DNA of 5,019 nt from Candidatus Fermentibacteraceae bacterium (lineage in GTDB: Bacteria; Fermentibacterota; Fermentibacteria; Fermentibacterales; JCC-6), in contig JAGGYZ010000264.1 in assembly GCA_021162285.1 (NCBI GenBank), positions 1 to 5,019 of the forward strand. Reading direction: 5' to 3'. A program made the position numbers and the translations under genes. The notes under the pieces were generated by a model. That model was not told where the DNA came from and searched no databases. It saw only the letters and a program-made list of their open reading frames with translations. Below, piece by piece: positions 1 through 5,019 of this stretch; position 1 is the stretch's first letter; each line of letters opens with the position of its first letter.

Positions 1-1189
1 GGAGCCGTTTAAAATCTCTTCTGCTGTATTCCTCCACCTCCTCCGGTAGAGGCGGGCGCGGTCCGACCAGGCTCATTTTCCCGGTGATGACATTGAAAAG
101 CTGAGGCAATTCATCAATTGACCATCTTCTAAGGAACTTTCCAGTTCTGGTAATTCTGGGATCGTTTCTGATCTTGAACAGTGGGCCCTCCGATTCGTTT
201 TTCCCGGAGAGTGCCGCTTTCTGGCTGTGAGCTCCCACATACATGGATCGGAATTTCAGCATTCTAAAAGGTGTATTCCGCCTGCCGAGTCTGGTCTGTC
301 TGTACAGTATGGGAAAACCTGAATCGATGACAACAGTTGCAGCAGAGAGCAGAAAAACAGGGGAAAGCAGAATGATGAACACACAGGCAAGAATTACATC
401 CACAGTTCGCTTTAATAAGAGTCCCCAGCCGGAAAGCGGGGCTGGAACAGACTCAATCAGTGTTGTTCCTCCCATGTGTGCTACCCTTGCCGTAAGACTT
501 ACCAGAGCAAAGATATCCGCAGCAATCTTGTAGTGAACCCCAAGTTTTTCACACGTGAGAATAACGGAGGACAGTTTTTCAGAAGGCAATGCCTGATTTG
601 CAACGACGAGTTCGCTGATGTTCTTTTCTTTGATGGCCCTGGTGATGGTTTCCGTATCTGTCTCCGGGTCAAGATAGTTTACCACCGTGTAGTTGATCTG
701 TGCTCTTTTTTCAAGGTATTCACCCAGCTGTTTAGCACTCTGGGAAACCCCCAGAACAAGAACTCTTACAGGAGAACCTGTTCTGCTGCTGAAATTTCTG
801 AATACAGAGTGCCAGACACTCAGGAGAAGAGCGGAGGCAGGGAAAGAAAAGAAAAGAACGAACCTGGAAAAAAACAGCTGTCTGGTTATGAAAGTTGTTG
901 CAAAGGTGAACAGTACCGCCATCAATGCTCCTCGGATAATACCGGCAATCTCTTCAATCATTCCAAGCCCGAATTCCCTCTTGTAGACTCCGAATACAGC
1001 CATGAAGGCAATCTGCACCGAGCCGAGGACAAGACCTGTCATGAAGTAATGGTATACGGACAGTCTGAAATCAGAGCCCATGATGTCTGCGAGAAGAGAA
1101 TGCCTGAGCCAGAAACCGCCCATGAAAATTAAAGTTATCAGTGCAACATCAGTTACTGGAAGCAGCCATTGAATATTTGCTTTTTTCAT
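1..1189 (-). CDS. Polyprenyl-phosphate sugar-1-phosphate transferase (exopolysaccharide/O-antigen initiating enzyme), 3' end cut by window
   Basis: Reading back from the ATG at 1189 gives 396 residues with no stop before the window edge. The order matches the large phosphoglycosyl transferases of the WbaP/WcaJ/EpsE kind. There are four hydrophobic segments at about 8-27, 47-69, 82-101 and 105-129. A nucleotide-fold-like region follows (VRVLVLG at 141-147, CoA_binding_3 type). The catalytic Bac_transf domain starts at about 259, with KRTVD and an SP pair at 276-277 in the hydrophobic stretch that forms the re-entrant helix in PglC. Then come ILYRQTRLGRR, FRMLKFRSM, RNDPRITRTGKFLRR, the acidic catalytic pair in SIDELPQ (D359, E360) and MSLVGPRP. 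By family knowledge it moves a sugar phosphate from a nucleotide sugar to undecaprenyl phosphate at the inner membrane. Members usually have about 450-480 residues, so some 60-80 are missing, including the PGITG/WQ-GR segment. The start overlaps the preceding stop as TGATG, with AGGGAG six bases upstream. The sugar used cannot be read from sequence. Confidence 0.93.
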   Translation of the reverse strand, partial: MKKANIQWLLPVTDVALITLIFMGGFWLRHSLLADIMGSDFRLSVYHYFMTGLVLGSVQIAFMAVFGVYKREFGLGMIEEIAGIIRGALMAVLFTFATTFITRQLFFSRFVLFFSFPASALLLSVWHSVFRNFSSRTGSPVRVLVLGVSQSAKQLGEYLEKRAQINYTVVNYLDPETDTETITRAIKEKNISELVVANQALPSEKLSSVILTCEKLGVHYKIAADIFALVSLTARVAHMGGTTLIESVPAPLSGWGLLLKRTVDVILACVFIILLSPVFLLSAATVVIDSGFPILYRQTRLGRRNTPFRMLKFRSMYVGAHSQKAALSGKNESEGPLFKIRNDPRITRTGKFLRRWSIDELPQLFNVITGKMSLVGPRPPLPEEVEEYSRRDFKRL

Positions 1190-1986
1190 CAGGTTCTCCC
1201 TGGTCCTCTACCCAGCAGTACGGAAGGGTGTGTCGCTGTGAAACGGAGCATGCTGTAGAGGTGGTACTTCAGGGTTCTGCCTCCGGAGGCACTTTCCCGT
1301 CTGCACACATGGCGGACTTCCGCCTCTGGTTCGTACCAGACCTCCATGCCTTTGTCCCAGGCTCTCCAGCACCATTCAACATCCTCAAAGTACAGGAAAT
1401 ATTTCTCGGACATCAGACCTACCCTTTTCCGCCCGGCTGGAGTAAGCCACATTGCTGCGCCGACAAGCCAGTGAGGTGTGGATGGGCCTGATATATCGTG
1501 AAAACGATTCAGATGATCTGAGGAAATCTGTCTGCCCCATGGGCTTCTTCCCAGAATTGTTCTTCTGGCGGCTACCACTGGCAGCCCTGGCCAGGTTCTT
1601 GCTGTTGATTGTCGCACGCCGTTTTCATCTACCATGGCCGGTCCGATGATTGCTGCATTCGGATGCTTTTCCTGCAGTCTGCAAATGGCAGTAACAGCAC
1701 CGGGAAGAACTTCGACATCCGGGTTCATAAACAGCAGACTGTCTCCTTCTGCAGCAGCGGCACCAAGGTTATTGGCTTTTGAGAGCCCCAGATTCCGGCT
1801 GTTCAGCACTTTTGTAACCGCAACACCGCACGAATTAATTACACCGACTGTGTCGTCGGAAGAGGCATTGTCTACAACCACTATGTCAACCGGTTTTTCT
1901 GCCGGGGGAAGACCGCGCAGTGATTCGAGTGCTTTGCCTATTACCTGCTCGCTGTTGTAAGTCGTTATTACTGCTGACCATTTCAT
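1189..1986 (-). CDS. Family 2 glycosyltransferase (rhamnosyltransferase-like, WbbL type)
   Basis: This 265-residue protein has a GT-A fold signature. It starts with WSAVITTYN (3-11), followed by the nucleotide-binding VVVDNASSDDT (36-46), NLGLSKANN (65-73), FMNPDV (86-91) where NPD stands in for the metal-binding DxD, VGAAMWL (175-181), and YFEDVEWCWR (199-208), which holds the acceptor-side ED and the WR. No membrane segment is seen, so it is probably a cytoplasmic or membrane-associated enzyme that adds one sugar from a nucleotide donor to a lipid-linked glycan. The length is normal for short rhamnosyltransferase-like GT2 enzymes. Donor and acceptor cannot be told from sequence. The frame also allows a TTG start at 2001, adding five residues, but that codon lies against the stem of the preceding terminator and the ATG begins right at the conserved core. 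There is no good Shine-Dalgarno sequence for the ATG. The gene overlaps the downstream phosphoglycosyl transferase by one base, so both belong to one surface-polysaccharide operon. Confidence 0.93.
   Translation of the reverse strand: MKWSAVITTYNSEQVIGKALESLRGLPPAEKPVDIVVVDNASSDDTVGVINSCGVAVTKVLNSRNLGLSKANNLGAAAAEGDSLLFMNPDVEVLPGAVTAICRLQEKHPNAAIIGPAMVDENGVRQSTARTWPGLPVVAARRTILGRSPWGRQISSDHLNRFHDISGPSTPHWLVGAAMWLTPAGRKRVGLMSEKYFLYFEDVEWCWRAWDKGMEVWYEPEAEVRHVCRRESASGGRTLKYHLYSMLRFTATHPSVLLGRGPGRT
1196..1201 (-). promoter_or_regulatory. Ribosome binding site of the phosphoglycosyl transferase
   Basis: AGGGAG lies six bases before the ATG at 1189, inside the last codons of the upstream glycosyltransferase. 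It supports this start and, with the one-base TGATG overlap, suggests coupled translation of the two genes. Confidence 0.65.
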
Positions 1987-1989
1987 AGC

Positions 1990-2030
1990 TCTAATATACA
2001 AAGAGGGAAGAGCCTTATGACCCTTCCCTC
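1990..2030 (-). terminator. Rho-independent terminator after the HU gene
   Basis: On the minus strand a perfect 8-base inverted repeat, GAGGGAAG (2030-2023) and CTTCCCTC (2010-2003), can be extended by four more pairs (G-U, G-C, U-G, C-G) around an AUAA loop to give a 12-pair stem. A T-rich tail, TTTGTATATT (2002-1993), follows. The two G-U pairs become A-C mismatches on the plus strand and the T tract is only on the minus side, so the signal is directional. It begins 18 bases after the HU stop codon. Confidence 0.72.
1993..1998 (-). promoter_or_regulatory. Possible -10 box for the glycosyltransferase operon (leaderless layout)
   Basis: TATATT differs from the sigma70 -10 consensus at one base and ends six bases before the ATG at 1986. 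Transcription would then begin at or next to the start codon. The -35 position 17 bases upstream (GTCATA, 2021-2016) is poor. This is inferred only from spacing and the lack of a ribosome binding site. The alternative is read-through from HU. Confidence 0.35.
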
Positions 2031-2048
2031 AGATAAACCGAATTCAGA

Positions 2049-2321
2049 CTAGAGTGCCTTGTCCTTCAGTGCTTTGCCAGCTTTAAAGAACGGGACTTTC
2101 TTTGCCGGATACAGTCTCTTTTCCTTGGTCTTTGGAACAACTCCTTCACGAGCTGCCCTCTCTTTTACTCCGAAAGTTCCAAAACCGATGAGAGAAATCT
2201 TTTCTCCCTTTTCAATTACACTGCTTACGCCTTCGATGAAGGCATCAACTGCAGCAGCGGCATCCTTCTTGGAAAGAGTTGCCTTTTCGGCAACATATCC
2301 GACAAGTTCTTTCTTGTTCAA
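2049..2321 (-). CDS. HU/IHF-family nucleoid DNA-binding protein
   Basis: A 90-residue protein, the usual HU length. It has the helical N-terminal dimer half (MNKKELVGYVAEKA, then LSKKDAAAAVDAF), the family hallmark LIGFGTFGVKERAAR (44-58), a DNA-binding arm with proline exactly at position 63, and the C-terminal FFKAGKALKD (78-87). HU dimers bend and compact DNA with little sequence preference, and the arm proline wedges between base pairs. The start is chosen as TTG at 2321, because it gives the family-typical MNKKEL N-terminus, puts Pro at 63 without gaps, and lies seven bases after AAAGGGG. A TTG two codons earlier (2327) is only one base from that site. In the arm the common R61-N62 is V61-V62 and G66 is K66, while R58 and P63 are kept. 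Whether it acts as HU or as a more specific IHF-like protein cannot be told. The gene has its own promoter and terminator. Confidence 0.95.
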   Translation of the reverse strand: MNKKELVGYVAEKATLSKKDAAAAVDAFIEGVSSVIEKGEKISLIGFGTFGVKERAAREGVVPKTKEKRLYPAKKVPFFKAGKALKDKAL

Positions 2322-2328
2322 CCCCAAA

Positions 2329-2335
2329 CCCCTTT
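2329..2335 (-). promoter_or_regulatory. Ribosome binding site that decides the HU start
   Basis: AAAGGGG ends seven bases before the TTG at 2321 but only one base before the alternative TTG at 2327, so it favours the shorter product. Confidence 0.6.
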
Positions 2336-2373
2336 CTTATTGTTCAGCGACACAAAAACACATTGACATGTTT

Positions 2374-2402
2374 ACATTAGAGCACTGAAAAGCCGTTGTC
2401 AA
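2374..2402 (-). promoter_or_regulatory. Sigma70-type promoter of the HU gene
   Basis: A perfect -35 box TTGACA (2402-2397) is followed by a 17-base spacer and a moderate -10 box TAATGT (2379-2374). Transcription would begin near 2367, giving a leader of about 46 bases before the TTG start. It is located in the gap just after the lptD stop codon, which suits an independently expressed nucleoid gene. The -10 is imperfect, so confidence is moderate. Confidence 0.6.
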
Positions 2403-2419
2403 GGGCTTAGTGCAGGAAT

Positions 2420-4585
2420 TTAAAAACTGCTGGTGTGCTGTTCAACCTTGATATCGGGGAACGCTTTGATGTTGATACGGAAATAGAACCCTGTATCAAT
2501 GTCGGAAACATGTCTGGTAAATATTGCCTCCCAGCTGTCCAGATCTCGCATAATTGAGTAATCCTGGCTTATAAAATCGCTTTCAGCCATATCGTAGTAC
2601 GCTCTGTAGTTCAAAGACCACCTGGTTGTGAGGTTGATATTTGCAGACAATCTAAGCTTGTTAAGGCTCTGTTCTTCGCCCAGGAGGGAGGGATCCCAGC
2701 TGTGTGAAAGGTTCAACCGCCAGGAGAGAGGAGTCAGTACAAAACCGGAATCCGGCTGCATTGTGGGGTCATTTCCGGTAAGTTGAACAGAAGTTGTAAA
2801 CGAGAGATCAACAATTTTTCCTGTGTAACCGTTGTAAGATGCATTTGTTCTAGACGAAATCCAGCGGGCCGGTGTTAGATTCAGACTTGCACTGACCGGA
2901 GAAAACTCTTCAGTTTCCCTGTCCGGGCTCCAGCTGGAGCTGAGTGAGAGCTCCGCAACAGTGTTTCTGGTTATTGTTCCCCTCTGCAGCCTTTTGCCCT
3001 CCAGCACATTCAACAAAGAGAAAGAAACAACAGTTCCAGAGGAGGGAAGAGAAAAGTCGCTGAATCTGTAATAGATTGAATCAGCGTCATCATCGTTGTG
3101 CAGGCTCCCGTCTGTGCTGTAGTACCTGTCAGGTGCCCAGCTTGTGGAGATGGAGGGAGACACAGTGTGGCGAAAAACAGAATAGCCGGCGATACCTGTT
3201 GAAAACATACCGTAGATGTCTGTTGAAATAGACACGCCTGTAGAATTGTGAACCCACCCGGGCATCCTGTTTCCCTGGAGATCTCTGTCGTACATGGTTC
3301 CCGTAAGTTTTACCCAGGGTGATACAGCCAGAATACCACCGATACGGTTTGAGCCGCTCAAACCGGAAGACAGTTTTACACCTGCATTGTACAGCGAGGA
3401 ATCTTCCCATTCGGTTTTTTCTGTCAGGTAGTGGGAGCTGATATTCCAGTAAAGGCTGTGCCAGATTCTCTGGTCAGCAGGGTTTGAAGGAGTACCGAAC
3501 AGTGGTGAAGAAGGACGGCTGTACTTAACATCCGGAGCAGTGAACTCCGACAGCATCTCGTATTCAATGGTGTCTGGAAGAGCATCGAGGTACTGTGTGT
3601 ATTTAATGTTTGCCTGGGCACTTCCGCCGGCTATGCCTCTGGAAAGTGAGAGCCATGACCTCAGCTGGCCTTCCATTCTGTCCTGGGGGTTCTGCTGTGT
3701 TTCAGAGAGATAAGACCGGTCACTGACAAAGTTGCCAGTGAGCCGAACCATGGTTCCGTCTGGAAGCTCCTGCGTGTGAGACGATTCCACAAGCCATCTG
3801 TCCCTGCTGTTCTCGAACTGTCTGCGCCACTGCACGCGGCTTCTGCCGTTCAGTACATACCTGAGACTGTGTCGCTCGGTCATTGTTACCTGGAACCTTG
3901 TTTTTTCCATGAGGTCCGAGCTGACAAGAAGATCTATGTAGTCGGAAAAACCAAAGTAATAGCCTATCTTTCTTATGTATCTTCCGTCGCGGGAAGAGGA
4001 ACCGATGGTGGGAATGGTGAACCCCGATGATCGGCCTCTTCTGATAGGGAATACTGCATATGGAAGCCAGAATACCGGTGTGTCCTGGACGTAGAGAACA
4101 ATTGGTTTGGCTACAGCTTTGTCATCAGGGTAAACCTTCATTACTTCTGCCCAGAAGTAGTAGTCAAAAGTATCCTTTTCGCACGAAGTAAAAACTACAT
4201 TGGTCAAATTGAATTCGTTCCTGCTCAGCATGGTTACCGTTTCGCTGCTGTACTGTGCACCGTCATATAGTGAAGTTGTGGAAAATGTTCTGGCGGTGGC
4301 CGTTGGGATGTGGTAGATAAGAGCAGCTTCAGTGGCGCTGTCTCTGCCGTCCCGCAACTCTACATTTCCTTCTGCCCGGACCGTTTCATCCAGCGAGGAG
4401 TACCTTATTGTGTCTGCATCAATGCTCATCTGCCTGTGTTCAAGAGATGCGGAACCGATCAGTGTGAGGTTTTCATCTGTTATATTGAAAACAAGAGAAT
4501 CTGCACCGTAGGCCATGGAATCCATGGGATCTGTGTCTGAGGTACTCAGCTGGCCCAGGAGCAGAATGAAGAAGATGGTCAGCAT
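2420..4585 (-). CDS. lptD: LptD-like outer-membrane LPS-assembly protein (FCB type)
   Basis: The 721-residue product begins with a short hydrophobic segment (2-12) that looks like an export signal without a basic n-region. An OstA/LptA-like jellyroll repeat follows (about 24-130): AYGADSLVFN, then SIDADTIRY and VRAEGNVELRDG. The most telling block is 163-210, VLYVQDTPVFWLPYAVFPI, then GRSSGFTIPTIG and GRYIRKIGYYF, which matches the LPYxxFP / RxSGFxxPxxG / GYYF hallmark of LptD. The rest is alternating, Tyr/Trp/Ser-rich beta-barrel sequence ending in GFYFRINIKAFPDIK and a terminal Phe typical of barrel proteins. By family knowledge LptD takes LPS from the periplasmic Lpt bridge and inserts it in the outer leaflet. 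The opening resembles Bacteroidota-type LptD. It has a single cysteine (C135), unlike the four of E. coli. The ATG is the only start in frame before an upstream stop, and it overlaps the ROK gene end by 7 bases. No LptE is visible. An organic-solvent-tolerance-like barrel with another lipid cargo is a less likely alternative. Confidence 0.88.
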   Translation of the reverse strand: MLTIFFILLLGQLSTSDTDPMDSMAYGADSLVFNITDENLTLIGSASLEHRQMSIDADTIRYSSLDETVRAEGNVELRDGRDSATEAALIYHIPTATARTFSTTSLYDGAQYSSETVTMLSRNEFNLTNVVFTSCEKDTFDYYFWAEVMKVYPDDKAVAKPIVLYVQDTPVFWLPYAVFPIRRGRSSGFTIPTIGSSSRDGRYIRKIGYYFGFSDYIDLLVSSDLMEKTRFQVTMTERHSLRYVLNGRSRVQWRRQFENSRDRWLVESSHTQELPDGTMVRLTGNFVSDRSYLSETQQNPQDRMEGQLRSWLSLSRGIAGGSAQANIKYTQYLDALPDTIEYEMLSEFTAPDVKYSRPSSPLFGTPSNPADQRIWHSLYWNISSHYLTEKTEWEDSSLYNAGVKLSSGLSGSNRIGGILAVSPWVKLTGTMYDRDLQGNRMPGWVHNSTGVSISTDIYGMFSTGIAGYSVFRHTVSPSISTSWAPDRYYSTDGSLHNDDDADSIYYRFSDFSLPSSGTVVSFSLLNVLEGKRLQRGTITRNTVAELSLSSSWSPDRETEEFSPVSASLNLTPARWISSRTNASYNGYTGKIVDLSFTTSVQLTGNDPTMQPDSGFVLTPLSWRLNLSHSWDPSLLGEEQSLNKLRLSANINLTTRWSLNYRAYYDMAESDFISQDYSIMRDLDSWEAIFTRHVSDIDTGFYFRINIKAFPDIKVEQHTSSF

Positions 4586-5019
4586 TGCAGTACCGCCATG
4601 GAAGCTGCGCCGAAAGCTCCTGCATTCGGTGAGTCTTCAAGAACTGTAACCTTCCAGGGGTGACGGCATCGGCTTGTGTATTCCCGAAACGCTGCTTTTT
4701 TGAAATGGTCAGTTGCAGCAGACAACCCCCCTGCCAGGAAAAAACCCATAGGGGAAAAGCATTTTGCCAGGTTGGCAAGACCCAGTCCTACCCACCTGCC
4801 GTACTCTCTGAAGGCTTCCTTCGCCTGAAGGTCCCCATTTGAAGCAGACTGTGATATCTCCAGTGGTGACAATTTTTTCCCTGTTACAGTTGTGTAATAC
4901 CACTCAAGAGCTTTTCTTCCCGCATACCTTTCCCAGCATCCGTTTGACCCGCATGGACAGGGAATACCGCCCTCTTTTACAGTCATATGACCGAACTCAC
5001 CTGAATATCCCGTGCCGTA
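4579..5019 (-). CDS. ROK-family sugar kinase (glucokinase-like), C-terminal part
   Basis: The open frame continues past the internal ATG at 4986 to the window edge, leaving 146 residues of a protein that usually has about 300. The visible part holds the ROK signature: GYSGEFGHM (4-12) with the sugar-contacting Glu and His, then the zinc site CPCGSNGC, so H11, C21, C23 and C28 (numbered from the first visible residue) form the family HC3 set, followed by WERYA. The nucleotide-side part shows GRWVGLGLANLAKCFSP, FFLAGGLSAA and NAGAFGAA, which match the C-terminal lobe. Family members are cytoplasmic kinases of glucose, N-acetylglucosamine, N-acetylmannosamine or fructose, or sugar-responsive repressors. 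The N-terminal half, where the phosphate loop or a helix-turn-helix would show which, is outside the window. A kinase is the likelier case, as the sugar site is intact. Its stop overlaps the lptD start by 7 bases, implying one transcript. Confidence 0.92.
   Translation of the reverse strand, partial: YGTGYSGEFGHMTVKEGGIPCPCGSNGCWERYAGRKALEWYYTTVTGKKLSPLEISQSASNGDLQAKEAFREYGRWVGLGLANLAKCFSPMGFFLAGGLSAATDHFKKAAFREYTSRCRHPWKVTVLEDSPNAGAFGAASMAVLQC
4593..4597 (-). promoter_or_regulatory. Weak ribosome binding site of lptD inside the ROK gene
   Basis: GGCGG lies seven bases before the lptD ATG, within the final codons of the upstream kinase. It is a poor match on its own. With the 7-base overlap ATGCTGA it suggests that lptD translation depends partly on ribosomes finishing the kinase. 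Confidence 0.4.

Noticed and set aside
476..1132. 218-codon open frame on the plus strand
   Set aside because: It lies fully antisense to the phosphoglycosyl transferase, whose motifs are intact. Its translation is low-complexity and rich in Cys, Arg and Glu with no family pattern.
1141..1960. Plus-strand open frames opposite the glycosyltransferase
   Set aside because: They are antisense to a clear GT2 gene, with no plausible ribosome sites or domain signatures.
1987..2001. TTG at 2001 as the glycosyltransferase start
   Set aside because: It abuts the terminator stem, has no well-placed ribosome site and adds five residues before the conserved core; the ATG at 1986 fits better.
2059..2388. 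109-codon plus-strand open frame opposite HU
   Set aside because: It mirrors the HU gene and carries no recognisable protein pattern; HU is certain.
2388..2408. Small hairpin AAGCC/GGCTT after lptD as its terminator
   Set aside because: It has only five pairs, a nine-base loop and a very short T run, and the HU -35 box lies in the loop. Too weak to call.
3129..3621. Minus-strand open frames in another frame inside lptD
   Set aside because: They sit within the lptD coding sequence with no start context and no domain; the lptD frame is unbroken there.
4473..4903. Minus-strand open frames overlapping the ROK gene and the lptD start
   Set aside because: They are out of frame with the ROK signature and the lptD start and show no protein family features.
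4579..4986. ATG at 4986 as the start of a 135-residue protein
   Set aside because: The codons upstream to the window edge continue the ROK signature (GYSGEFGHM), so this ATG is an internal methionine.

Overview
All genes in this window lie on the minus strand, so transcription runs from high to low coordinates. The content is a block of cell-envelope genes plus a nucleoid protein from a diderm (outer-membrane) bacterium. Base composition looks close to balanced, arginine is often coded by AGA/AGG, and at least one gene starts with TTG. The LptD-like protein resembles the Bacteroidota/FCB-type form more than the proteobacterial one, so my best guess is an FCB-related or candidate-phylum bacterium (for example Fermentibacteria-like). 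This is an inference from protein style, not an identification.

Layout in transcription order. (1) 5019-4579: the C-terminal half of a ROK-family sugar kinase, with its 5' part beyond the window. (2) 4585-2420: an LptD-like outer-membrane lipopolysaccharide-assembly barrel whose start codon overlaps the kinase stop by 7 bases. (3) An intergenic gap of about 100 bases with a good sigma70-type promoter, then 2321-2049: a 90-residue HU-type DNA-binding protein that starts with TTG. (4) A hairpin terminator after HU whose T-rich tail runs into a -10-like box, TATATT, placed 6 bases before the next ATG. (5) 1986-1189: a family 2 glycosyltransferase. (6) 1189-1: a polyprenyl-phosphate sugar-1-phosphate transferase, joined to the glycosyltransferase by a TGATG stop/start overlap and cut by the window edge before its C-terminus.

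The two left-hand genes fit the start of a surface polysaccharide (exopolysaccharide or O-antigen-like) pathway: the phosphoglycosyl transferase loads the first sugar on undecaprenyl phosphate and the GT2 enzyme adds a later sugar. LptD would insert finished LPS in the outer membrane. HU sits between these envelope genes as its own transcription unit, with its own promoter and terminator. No gene is visible on the plus strand, and I found no RNA gene, mobile element, CRISPR array or clear repeat family. I see no convincing new biological system. The points most worth a second look are the altered DNA-binding arm of HU, the terminator/promoter overlap with a possible leaderless glycosyltransferase mRNA, the single-cysteine LptD, and the ROK kinase-lptD coupling.
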